Positions 21,190-31,206 of a DNA stretch of 64,000 bases are shown in pieces. This DNA is from Heterohyrax brucei (lineage: Eukaryota > Chordata > Mammalia > Hyracoidea > Procaviidae): positions 5,584,001 to 5,648,000 of the forward strand of contig CM053162.1 in the NCBI GenBank assembly GCA_028571685.1. Direction: 5' to 3'. A program made the position numbers and the translations under genes. The notes under the pieces were generated by a model. It had not been told where the DNA came from. It saw only the letters and a program-made list of their open reading frames with translations, and made no database searches. Every line of letters starts with the position of its first letter. Within the stretch, counting starts at the first letter, position 1.

Positions 21190-22050
21190 CCCCTCACTGA
21201 CACTATAGGTTACAGGTACATTTTCATAGTCAAGCTTCTTAAAACCATTGTCCAAATACGCTATATTGAATTCCTGAGCTCATATTCATACTTCAATGAG
21301 TCCAATATGTACATACATCTCCAATGTATATACTAATCACAAGGTCATTGAATGACTGCCAGTTATTCATTGCATACATTTTTGTCTTTTCTTAAGAGGC
21401 ATCAGCAGCAATCTACAAAGTTAGTAATTAACTTTTAATTGGCCTTCTCTTGTCTTCTATAATACCACACTCACAAGAGATCATCTACCTCTCTGAATAC
21501 TTCAAAATCTCCTTTGCTGATGTTTCCTATTTAACCAACTTCTGTATACTGGGATTTTTCGAGCCAGATTCTAAGCATTCTTTTATTTTTTCCCTTCTGC
21601 TTACTGTAAATTTCTTCCCAGGAATCTCATTTACTTCTTAGCTTTGAAAATCCAGCTACAGGCCAATAACTCACGAACTCACTATTCAGCTTTCCAGAGT
21701 CTCAGCTTCATATATCCAAAGCCCTACTGCACATATTCACTTGAATACATTACAGGTATCTTAAATTGAATATGTTCAACATGAACTTCTCCATTTTCTC
21801 TTAAATTGTTATCTCATTTAATTTTTCTCTTGTTAATAAGTTGTATTCATTCAATTGCTTAAGCCAAATTCTGGGAGACATTGTAAACCTTTCTCTCCTG
21901 ACCTCAACATCCAATTTGTCATCAAATTTTATTTATTCTACCTCTGAAGTACGTCCTGAATCTATGGTTTTCTCTCTAATGTACCTCTATTACCTTATAC
22001 TTCAGATAATACTAGAATAGTATCCTGGACTTACAGTTAACAATACTTGT
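21190..22050 (+). mobile_element. LINE-2 (L2) relic, ORF2 part
   Basis: Blocks follow L2 ORF2 in order: CTAATCACAAGGTCATTGAA, TAAGAGGCATCAGCAGCAAT, ATAATACCACACTC, TCTCCTTTGCTGATG, AGTCTCAGCTTCATATATCC, TTCAACATGAACTTCTCC and AAATTCTGGGAGACATTGTA. It is highly diverged and non-coding. The bases up to 22265 are AT-rich and unassigned. Confidence 0.65.
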
Positions 22051-22265
22051 TCATAGATTTTTTTTTCAATAATACTACTAGGTAGGTATGAACATCTGAT
22101 CCAGTAATCCTATACCCAGCATAAAAGCTTATAAGGATCATCATAGTCTATCCTCCATTTATTATTTTTTTTCTTCATATATTAGCATATTTGGCTCAAG
22201 TCTGACTGAAACAATATATAATTCCAGAAGAGCTTTTTTGTGTGTGCGTTTTGCCCCTGATTTCA

Positions 22266-22440
22266 ACCCTAGTAGCATAGTCAGTTAAGTGCTGTGTCTG
22301 CTAATCAACATGTCAGCAGTTCAAATCCACTAGGTGCTCCTTGGAAGCGCTATGGGACAGTTCTACTTTGACCCATACGATCTCTGTGAGTTGGAAACAA
22401 CTAGATGGCTGTGGTTTTTTTTTTTTTTTTTTTTTTTTTA
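22266..22440 (+). mobile_element. AfroSINE with 25-base T run at its end
   Basis: Head ACCCTAGTAGCATAGTCAGT, then TCAGCAGTTCAAATCC, CTAGGTGCTCCTTGGAAGC, then tail TCTCTGTGAGTTGGAAACA and GATGGCTGTGG followed by a homopolymer T tract (about 22415-22439). The T tract replaces the usual GGTTTTGG-type tail and is probably a later expansion. Confidence 0.9.
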
Positions 22441-22459
22441 ATCACATGAAAATACTTTA

Positions 22460-22940
22460 CCCCTTCTCTTTCAGGTGACAGGCTAGATTTTACTTCTTAT
22501 GGAAATTCTTCCCTAACTTCTGAGGTTTCCCTGGGAAAGTAACTCCACTTCACCATACAACTTAAGCACAAGTGCTCATTTTTATCATAGCACGTACTAT
22601 ATCATATTGAAATGGTCTGGTTCTTTCTCTTTTCCTTCAGACTGAAAACTCATTAAAGACAGAGAACACTTCTGTGCCTATAGCATATAGTAACGTTGTT
22701 GGTGGTGTTAGTTGCCACTGAGTCCATCCTGAGTCATGTTGACCCCATGGGTGCAGGGTGGAACTACTCCATATGGTTTTCAACACTGGGATCTTTCCAA
22801 AGCTTATTGTCAGGACTGTCTTCTGGTGTGTTAAAACTTTCAACTTTTCAGGTATTAATTGAGCATTTAACCATTTGTGCCACTCGGGGATACCCAGAAT
22901 ATAGCTATAAAAACAATATATATTTGTTGAATTAATAATG
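22460..22940 (+). mobile_element. LINE-2 3' end split by an AfroSINE
   Basis: 22480-22692 carries the L2 3' end (CTTCCCTAACTTCTGAGG, CTTCAGACTGAAAACTCATT, AGACAGAGAACACTT, CTATAGCATATAGTAA). After the SINE it resumes with ACCCAGAATATAGCTATAAA and the terminal ATATTTGTTGAATTAATAA. Joining the pieces gives a normal L2 end. Confidence 0.75.
22693..22889 (-). mobile_element. AfroSINE, long variant, reverse, inside LINE-2
   Basis: On the written strand: GTTGTTGGTGGTGTTAGTTG (reverse of the CAA-type tail), CACTGAGTCCATCCTGAGTC, CATATGGTTTTCAACACTGG, TTTAACCATTTGTGCCACTC and GGGGA, i.e. tail to head. Confidence 0.85.
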
Positions 22941-23391
22941 TGTAGGAAAATTCCATTACACTTTTTCCTCCTCATTCTTTTTACTATTTCCTCCTGGAAG
23001 TAAATTCAGTCTCAGAAAATATGCTTTACTGAGAGAGTTCTAAGTAAAGGGAAAGAAAAGGACGTCCTTTGGAGCCAAAGGAAATCATAGAGATAGGGAT
23101 TTCAAGAAAGGAATCACACAGATTAGTTTACTAAGACCCAGGTACACTCCTGAACATATAGAGAACTGACCCAATACAAGAGACTAAAAGCTTGGAGAAC
23201 TGAATCTTGGTGCATACCAGATTCCAAACTGGCTAAGAGAGAGCACATATGAACAACACTGCCCCACCAAAGGACAGTGGAGACTTACCTGAGTCTAACT
23301 GGATTAACTGACAGCTAAAATAGAGATACCATTATTCCCCAAGTGATTTTTAGAGGATGTACACTCCACTAATCCTCAAAATGTTCAGGAT
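22941..23391. other. Unassigned stretch
   Basis: About 450 bases, purine-rich around 23040-23100, with no recognised repeat or gene. Confidence 0.4.
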
Positions 23392-23482
23392 ACCATATAT
23401 AATCATATACATGCATACATATATATACATGTGTGTATATGTGTGTATGTATAATACATATGTATATACATACATGTATGTA
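23392..23482. repeat. Microsatellite-like (ATAC/TATG)n tract
   Basis: Interrupted ATAC, ATAT and TATG units with local palindromic pairing, such as ACATGTGTGTATATGTGTGT, run directly up to the mariner end. Confidence 0.85.
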
Positions 23483-23483
23483 T

Positions 23484-23826
23484 GAGGACTGCCAATTAAG
23501 TTCTCAAACTTATCCTAGAAAAAGTGCTACATACTTCATTTCTGAATATCACTGTGGTCACCTTTGAAGTACTCTCTTTGGGAAGTTATGCACTGAGGCC
23601 AGTGGATAGTCCACCCTTCAAACAATTTTGGAACTCTATTTCTGGAATGGCCATCAGAGCTGTCATCATGTTACCCTTGATGTCCTGAATGTCACCAAAA
23701 TGTCCTCATTTCAATATTTTGTTTATTTTCAAGGAAAGAAAAAACGCATTGAGGGCCAGATAAGTGAGTAAGGAGGGTGTTCCAATACAGTTGTTTGTTT
23801 ACTGGCTAAAAACTCCCTCACAGACA
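23484..23826 (-). mobile_element. Mariner-type DNA transposon, C-terminal transposase fragment
   Basis: The reverse strand encodes the distal part of a mariner transposase: a Ser-Val-Arg-Glu-Phe-Leu-Ala-like run (complement of 23803-23826), then the region around the third catalytic acid (Pro-Tyr-Ser followed by a shift), then a Phe-Gln-Asn-Cys-like end. The written strand then shows a terminal repeat end, GAGGACTGCCAATTAAGTTC, bordered by TA-rich sequence, where mariner inserts at TA. The 5' half and the other terminal repeat are missing. It is not functional. Confidence 0.78.
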
Positions 23827-25057
23827 ACAGTACAATTAAGTTTGCAGACTAAATTGTGTATGCATATAGGTACATGAATTGGGTTGATAGACTGCCTAGA
23901 TTGCTTCAGTCCCAAAGAAACATTAACTCGAGACTCTGTACAGAACACGGGTAAAATTTCTGGTGAGACAGGAGACTGATTATGTTTCATCAAAAATATT
24001 AAATAACTTAAAATTTTACTTTTAACTGTTCTTGTTTCCAGAGATAATATACATTGTCTCTTTCAACCATATATACAATAGCTTCAGATATTCTTCAAAT
24101 ATTCTTCAAAATAGGCACATACACGCCAAACACAGCCCTTGCTCACTATTTTTCCTGCTAAGTACACACCCCTATCTGCTCTGTTTGCACATGTACAGTC
24201 TCACAAGCTCAACATTGTAAGCTCATAAACATGCCTTATACAGATAGACACACATACATTTACACAGGCTAGCAGGTTTTTCCCTTTCTCTATTTAGCAG
24301 AATACTTAGGTCTGTCATTTGCTTCACGTTCAAATCTGGTTTTCAGATGTTCTATATTGGGAAACATTCAGGGCGTTATAATTCCTTAATTCATAATCAT
24401 ATCCTCTAGACGGCACTTGGCCTTGGCTAGTGGCTTTCCATCTCCCAGATGCTTCTTCCAAGCTTTTTTATTTTTTCTTGTAAAACAAATACTCCCCCCC
24501 AAGAATTAAAAGAACTTCAACCTCAAATGACTCGATACGCACACAGCTCCAGGGCCCTCTACTTAATCTTGTGCACATTCAGCCTAGCCTAGCATGCAGG
24601 CTCAGGCTAGGTAAAACAAAGCTCCTCTCAAACTACTAAGACAAGATGTGCCCAAACAACATCTGAGTCCAGAGTTTAATGTTTCCTCCTTTACTCATTC
24701 TGTATATTGTGAAAAAAGGTATTTGGATAGCACAGCAGACTCCACTTATAAAAATCATGATTCTGATTATGGTCACTCTATTTCATCATTGTCTGTGAGT
24801 GAGAAAAACACTCAGCTTTGTGCAAAGCAGAAGTGGAACTGGTCTTGCCTAAAGAACTTACAAACTAGTTGGACAGACAGACAGGTCTGACAAGGAGGAA
24901 TCATCAAGCATCAGGTACTATATTCTGTGTCACCAACAGGCTGAAGGGTCTCAGTAGGGCTAAGGAGTACTTTGTAGAATAATAATAAGTATACACAAGA
25001 AGGAATTAAAAAGAGGAAGTGTCTTCATCATGTAGCAGGGAAAGGAATGAAGAGTAC
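23827..25057. other. Unassigned stretch with one SINE tail fragment
   Basis: About 1.2 kb with no recognised gene. At about 24409-24436 TCTAGACGGCACTTGGCCTT matches the last bases of the AfroSINE tail variant seen at 1315-1338, with no SINE body in front of it. A C8 run lies at 24494-24501. Confidence 0.45.
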
Positions 25058-25598
25058 TGTGATGGTTAATAATTGTGTCAACTTGGCTAAGCTATGATTA
25101 TCAGCAGTTTGGCAGACACTATTTCTTCCATTTGTGATCTGATGTGAGCAGTCAATCAGTTGAAAGGGGAATTTCCTTCGGAGTGTGGCCTGTCTCCAGT
25201 ATATAAATGGATACTCTGGCAAAGCTTACTCTTTTCATCCACGAATGCTTCTTGTTGTCTGACCTCCATTTCCTGGGGTATAAGCCTGCAGAAGTGTCTG
25301 GAGTGCGACCTGGCCTACATTTTTTGGATTCCAAATTCTGGCAACCCCATAAACCAGCAGAGGCATCCAGCCTGCTGCCTGATATGCAAATTTGGGGTCT
25401 GTAAGCTCCTGCAGGCATGTGAGCTAGCAGAGACTATCAGCCTGTTGCCTGACCCACAGATTTGGGACTTGTCACTTTCCAAAATTGCACAAACCATTTC
25501 CTTACAATTGCAACAGCCATTTTTCTTGAAGTGAATTTCTTTCTGTATACATCTATATACACTTCACTGGTTTTGCTCCTCTAGAGAATATAGACTAA
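25058..25598 (+). mobile_element. Solo LTR, MLT2-like (ERV-L class)
   Basis: It starts TGTGATGGTTAATAATTGTG then TCAACTTGGCTAAG, and ends TTGCTCCTCTAGAGAATATA then GACTAA. This is the end type that adjoins the Leu primer site of the ERV-L at 20509. The right half has a 70-base imperfect tandem: AGCAGAGGCATCCAGCC at 25356 and AGCAGAGACTATCAGCC at 25426, each followed by GCCTGA and ATTTGGG. No internal region adjoins. Short open frames across it on both strands are incidental. Confidence 0.75.
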
Positions 25599-25796
25599 AA
25601 ACGAGTGTTCTTTTCATATTTCTATGGTTCAGTCATTTCGAGAGTACAAAGGATATAACAAAGATTTAAAATATGTATTTCAAAAGAAGGGTCTGTGTTC
25701 AGAAGCATGATAAATGGTAGAGTACGGTAGCTGCTTCGGGTTCTCAGGGACCCCATAAGCAAACGACAGAGCTTCAGCAATCTGATATGTCCCTCT

Positions 25797-26012
25797 AGTA
25801 CAGTTTCTCAATGGAGACTGTGTCTAGCTGCTGTGGTCAGGTGAATTTATCATTGTGAGGGGCTACACAGTGCAGTATGTTTAGGATTCCTTGTGGCCCC
25901 CTGCTGAATGTTGATGGAGCCCCCAGTCACTATGTGAACCCCAAATGCCCTCAGCCGTATCCCAATATTCCCTAGTGAGAGTTTCCATTTAAGAATCACT
26001 GAATACAGTGGT
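25797..26012 (+). mobile_element. MER20-like non-autonomous hAT transposon
   Basis: It starts with CAGTTTCTCAATGGAGAC, and the central GAGGGGCTACACAGTGCAGT and ATGTTTAGGATTCC blocks, then GGAGCCCCCAGTCACTATGT and AACCCCAAATGCCC, follow the MER20 order. It ends near AGAATCACTG. There is no coding capacity. Confidence 0.7.
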
Positions 26013-27014
26013 TCTTTAGAGACAGCAACAGAGTAAGAACAGCTGTAGCAGCAATGAAGACCACAACAGACAGGCAAAAGATAACTAGGTAAAACTGCTC
26101 ATTTTCATGGGCTGTGGCAGTAGTGGTAGTGGCAGTGTGTACATGAAGTGTGTCATGTTTGCTGTTTTCTTCCTAGCTCTTTCTTTCATGACACTTGTGT
26201 GTTACTCTCAAGTCTCCTTCCTTCATATCTTCTTGTAACCCTTCAGTCAAGATATTCTTCCCAGAAAGAACCAGAAACACAGTTCCATTTACAGTTTAAA
26301 GCACTTCTTTTTAGATTTAGTGCAGAATAATTTCCCACTGTAATGGAAATACCCTGTGATATCTCAGATCTGGATAGTGTAACTTTTAACTTGTCACTAC
26401 ATTGTCTTGAACAAGTTACTTCTGTTTTCCTTAAAATAGGAAACTAAAAGTCCAATAACTCAGACCTATTGCCACTGAGTTGATTCCAACTCATACTGAC
26501 TCTTATACGACAGAGCAGAACTGTGGAAAGAAATATCTATTATGAATTTTAAGGATAAATTTTACTGTATGCAAGCATTCCATAAATTGAAAAATACCAT
26601 GTAGATTTTAGAAATTCTCATTTTACAGGAACCAGAGGCTCAAATTAAATATACTGAGGTACTAATGGTAGAATGTCAGGCAGCAGCTAAGACTCTAGGG
26701 TCCATATTTGCGGCAATGGGTCTTTTGTGCAGGCTAGAATTCTTGGTTTGTAGGTGTCTGCCTCCTCTGCTTCTTAGAAAGCCAGTCCTGAGCTCAGCTC
26801 CACTTGATCCATGATGAATCCAGGATAAGCTGGAGGTGTTAACAAGACAGCCTATGAGGTGCCTTACATTAACAAGATTACCATCTACAGGACAATGGAC
26901 TGTGCCTTGAATTGCAAAGAACCAGGTAGAGGGAGACTCATTTGTCAAGGCTGGGACTTGCTGGATATATATATTCCTTTTCTTTTCTTTCTAGGAATAG
27001 AACCATGAGGCACA
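26013..27014. other. Unassigned stretch with AfroSINE fragment
   Basis: At about 26466-26526 a reverse-strand AfroSINE piece is visible (ATTGCCACTGAGTTGATTCC, AACTCATACTGACTC, ACGACAGAGCAGAACTGTGG). The rest is unassigned. The reverse 90-codon frame at 26676-26948 has no recognisable domain. Confidence 0.5.
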
Positions 27015-28137
27015 TTTTTTTTTCTTTTTCTTTTTTTTATTATGACTGAATGAAAATGTACATTCCCACATAAATTTGCATGCTGACCTACATGCAGCTT
27101 CCACTGCTCTCCCTGCATGTTGACAGCACACTCTTCCTCTCTGCTCCATACATATCTTATCTTCCCAACAGTCTCCTATCTTCTCCTCTCCACTCATTCC
27201 CCTTCCTCCAGTATGAGGTCAACAGGACAACCTTCTATAGATGCCTAGAACCATAAAATGCCCACACAGTATGGTCACCACCCTCCATCACCAAGTCCAA
27301 TCCATTGCTGTCTGAAAAGTTGACCTTCATTATGATTTATGGACAGGGGCAGCATCAGGGCCAGAGGCTGTGCTCCCAGGAGAACTCTGAGGCCCATGGA
27401 CCATCAATTGTGGTCTTTTAGGGCAGATCTCAGGGTGCACTCCTATTTATACTTGTGTTGCCAGTGCAACTCAACTTTGTGAGCTTTGTCATGGCTATCA
27501 CTGGTGGTAGCCGGGCACCATCTGGTTCTTCTGGTCACATGTCGATGTAGACATCCACTCACATGGGTATCTCTGTCTTCTGGATTCTCTTTCCCCCATG
27601 TTGTTATGGACCTTTGTGATCATCCCTTCCTGCTAAGTTGGGACCATTTGCTGTACCCTCAGATGGTAGCTTAGCAGCTTTTAAGACCCCAGACACTACT
27701 CACCAATCTGGGATGTGGAGAGTCTCATTAGCAAAATACTAGTTGTGCCAATTGGCCTCGATTTCCCCTGAGGGCACAGTCCCTGTTCCTTGCCCCAGCT
27801 ACTCTGTCCTTGCAATATTGGGTTAAGATGGGAAGAGTACACAAGTTGTGTTGAAGTTCCGTTAATATTGGTCTTTTTACTAATGTGTGCTGTCACCAAT
27901 TTCACCCAACCAAATTTCTAACAACTGTCTAATCTAAACCCTCCCCCCTCGCCACCCTTGCAGCTGTCAGAGGATGCATCAGCAGGAGAAGGACTCAGCA
28001 TGCCACTGCCTCATCTTCAGGAGAGGTAATTGTGCCTTTACTGGTACCTAGTCCAATCTGACAACTATAAACCAAATCCTAGGTATCCCAGGATATCCAC
28101 ACTGCTCTGTTCAGTTACCACTCCAGACCTTTGTTCT
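27015..28137 (-). mobile_element. L1, reverse strand, with 5' UTR fused to 3' end
   Basis: The T run at 27015-27040 is the reverse of a poly(A) tail. 27041-27900 is the afrotherian L1 3' UTR in reverse, and 27900-27970 is the end of the coding region or start of the 3' UTR. At 27970/27971 it jumps to L1 5' UTR sequence (27971-28137), which matches 28461-28627 with about five mismatches. Both ORFs, about 6 kb, are absent. The 3' UTR belongs to a clearly different L1 subfamily from that of the L1 at 28407, yet the 5' pieces are nearly identical. This points to a later fold-back copy of the 5' piece and not to a simple deleted insertion. Confidence 0.85.
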
Positions 28138-28262
28138 CAGACAGCTTGGAAAGATGGACAAAAGGGTAGTGTCTATTAATGCTTGAGTGCGAATTTGTAT
28201 TGAAAATTTGACTCAAGCATTAATAGACACTACCCTTTTGTCCATCTTTCCAAGCTGTCTGA
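28137..28262. repeat. Perfect 52-bp inverted repeat (hairpin) with 22-base loop
   Basis: Left arm 28137-28188 and right arm 28211-28262 are exact reverse complements, with arm ends reading CAGACAGCTTGGAAAGATGG and CCATCTTTCCAAGCTGTCTG. The loop 28189-28210 is AT-rich. The arm sequence is not L1 or any repeat I recognise, so it is likely local single-copy DNA. Outside the arms the inverted symmetry continues in L1 5' UTR sequence (27971-28136 against 28462-28627). Confidence 0.97.
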
Positions 28263-28406
28263 TCAGGAAGCCTATATTTACAAAAACAATTAGTCATCAA
28301 ACCTAGTACAAGGCCAGTGAGTCTGTGCTTCTCCCAAAATTAGTGTTAATAATTTCTTTGTCTAAATAAGCTTTACCCACTTGGAAATAAATTATACATC
28401 AAGAAT
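28263..28406. other. Single-copy-like flank upstream of L1
   Basis: 144 bases between the hairpin and the L1 start, with no repeat recognised. It has no inverted counterpart in the left arm, which makes it the bulk of the 199-bp asymmetry of the fold-back. Confidence 0.6.
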
Positions 28407-29759
28407 TAGGAGGAGAGGCCAAGACGGTGGACTAGACATATGTTTCCTCAATTCCTTCTGAGAACAAAGGTCTGGAATGGTAACTGAACAGAACAGTGTG
28501 GATATCCTGGGATACCTAGGATTTAGTTTATAGTTGTCAGATTGGACTAGGCACCAGTAAAGGCACAATTACCTCTCCTGAAGATGAGGCAGTGGCATGC
28601 TGTGTCCTTCTCCTGCTGATGCATCCTTTAGGAGGACTGCAAGTACAGATGCCTTCTTTGTTATCTGGGAGGTGGGGACTGGTCTTAAGCTGGCTAATAT
28701 ATTAAACTGCAGGGCTTAAGCATACTGCGTATAGTGCAGCACAGAGACTGTGCTTGGGATAGCCACATCTTGAGAGCCCAGCTGCTGACTGAGGGCACTA
28801 GTGCCCCTTCACTCTCTCTCCGCTGACCTGTGCCATAGATTCTGCTTACTTATGGCAGGAAGGGCAGCTCTGCTGGGAAGCATCTTGATCAGCTGAGCGG
28901 TGGAGTCAGCCATGCTGGAGGTCTCAGCTGAGGCTAATTCTCATGCTGAGCAGTAGTCCCTGTCTGGATAGTGCTTCTCTGGCAGAAAAACTGTATTTAA
29001 GATGAATTGTGCCTAGAGTTATGGGTGGGGCCTCGCAGATGAGGGTGTCAAGGCCCTAACCCCTCCCTTCTTTAAACCAAGTCATAGTGTCAGCCTATGA
29101 GGTACCTTTGTTGCCAGCATGAAGGCTGGGTCTGCTACACCTGAAGGCCTGATTTTGGCAGCTGACGGACAGCTCCTCACTCAGAAGTAGAGCAGCTTTT
29201 TAAAATAAGATTACCTGGAGAACTGACTGCTAGGTGTTGTTGCAGCATCTCCACTATTCTTCACTGATCCACATCATAGCACCTGCAGAAGACCCACCGC
29301 TGACTCTACAAGTAGTATGCTGTCTTTGCCAGACAAGAGGTGAACTTTGCCACCCCTGAGGGTCCAATTGCTTTTGGTGAATGCTGAATGGAATCCCTCT
29401 CAGCAAATAAGCTATCTTAAGCTAAACACACCTACAGAGTGCAGTGGTCACAGGAAGCCAAGTGGGGTCACATCATTCTCTACCCTTCCCTGAGCTACAC
29501 CATAGTCTCAACTGGCATGATGGAGAGTTGTAAGAAGTAACTCTTACCTTTAGCAGCCAGCTGGTGCAGCCTACCATCCCAGATGGGCCACCTAGGGCCA
29601 GTCATTAGAGAACACAGAGGTGGCTGGTGACCAAATCAAGTAGTGCCCTTACTTCACTTTTAGAACTACACCTCAGCTCCTGTTGGGGTAACACCAGAGA
29701 AACCAAATAGCTTCCTGATGATGTGAAGACAACAATCAGTATCTAGCCACTTAAAGAAG

Positions 29760-30650
29760 CAGTCCAAAATGGTTCAGGAAAACTCCCAAAATAAAGAATC
29801 AAAAAACTTCCCAGATGAAGACTTTCTGAAATTACCAGAGATGAATATGAAAGAATGATGCATACAGCTGTCCTAGGGATTAAACAAAATGCAGCAGAAC
29901 AAAATGAAAAAATTAAGTAACCTGTCTGAACTGATGGAACATCAATGGGCTGAAATCCAGCATATTAGTAACAAAATTATGAAATTAGACAACTCAATTC
30001 AAAGCCAAAAGAGCAGAACTGAGGAGATGAAAGTCAGACTTAGTGACCTTGAGGACAGAACAACTAATGTCAACACTTAAGAGGAGAAATCAGAGAAAAG
30101 AAATAAGAAAAATAAAGAAGCATTAAGAAACATGTGGGACTCTTTTAAGAGGAGTAATCTACAAAATAATTGGAGTTCCTGAACAGGGAGGGGTAGCCAA
30201 AAACATGGGGAGCATTGTTGTAGAGCTGCTGATAGAAAAATTTCCAGAAATTATGAAAGAAAAGAACGTAGATACCTAAGATGCTTACTGAACGCCACAA
30301 AAACTAGACCCCAAAAGAAAGACACCAATACATATTATAATCAAGCTTAATAAAATGAAACATAAAGAGAGGCCCTTAAAGGCACCTAGGCTTAAAGCAA
30401 AGGTAACGAACAAAGTGAAGCCATGTAGACTTTCACCTGACTTCTTGGCAGAAATGATGTTGGTAAGAAGGGAGTGGATGACATATTCAAAGACCCGAAG
30501 AAGAAAAACTTCACACTAAGAATTACAGATCCCGCAAAACTACTTTTCAAATATGATGTGAAATTAAGGCATTCACAGATAAACAGAAGATTAGAGACTT
30601 TGTAAACACTAAACCAAAACCACAAGAAATATTGAAACAAGCTCCCTGTT
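29760..30650 (+). pseudogene. L1 ORF1 remnant
   Basis: This encodes the L1 nucleic-acid-binding chaperone (ORF1p). One open piece at 29889-30080 shows the coiled-coil N-terminal part, with LSELMEHQWAEIQHISNKIM and LSDLEDRTTNVNT in heptad-like spacing. Past a stop, the RRM-like and C-terminal regions continue in other frames to about 30650, where RNA-binding basic residues are readable. ORF1p trimers coat L1 RNA, but this copy cannot make one. The segment 30111-30220 is duplicated downstream at 31040-31147. Confidence 0.8.
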
Positions 30651-31039
30651 TAGAAAAACAAAAGCATCAAATCTATACATAAGAAGACAATGCAGGATAC
30701 AGCATCAAGAATCCTACTCGGTTAGGGAAGTCACAAAACTCAATCAAAGGTACAGTATTAAAAGAAGAGAATCAGTGATCTTAACAAAAAAAAAAAAAAT
30801 AGGAAATCACCACACCAAAAAGAGGCATATATTATACTTGGTATAACCCTTTCAGATGGAGAAGAAATTTAAAAGATATGCAGAAGTTGAAGTCTGTTTT
30901 AAGCTTAACACAGTAAGGGAGATCACAGAAGTAGCCACAAAGTAAAGTAACAATGCAACATACCAAAACAATAAATACAGAGGTCTCAACAAGCACAAAA
31001 CCAACACTGAAAAAGCTGAAAAGTCAACCCATATAGAAG

Positions 31040-31147
31040 AATAAAGAAGCATTAAGAAACATGTGGGACTCTATTAGGAGGAATAATCTACAAATAATTG
31101 GAGTTCCTGAACAGGGAGAGACAGGCAAAAATACAGGGAGTATTGCT
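31040..31147 (+). repeat. Duplicated ORF1 segment in the inter-ORF region
   Basis: AATAAAGAAGCATTAAGAAA, then CATGTGGGACTCT, then TTGGAGTTCCTGAACAGGGA occur at 30111-30220 inside ORF1 and again here. The two differ by several substitutions and two small indels. The other L1 copies in the window (40980 and 61680 regions) have no such segment between ORF1 and ORF2. Confidence 0.9.
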
Positions 31148-31206
31148 GAATAGAATATTAAGAGCCACAGAGAAAACATCAATAATACAAAAATAAATGC
31201 ATCAAA

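Noticed and set aside
26676-26948. 90-codon reverse open frame
   Set aside because: No domain and a composition typical of random sequence. No exon context.
27015-28137. Spliced L1 transcript reinserted (SpIRE-like element)
   Set aside because: The joins lack GT-AG borders, show microhomology (TCTGA and a short CT), and the 5' and 3' pieces come from differently diverged L1s.
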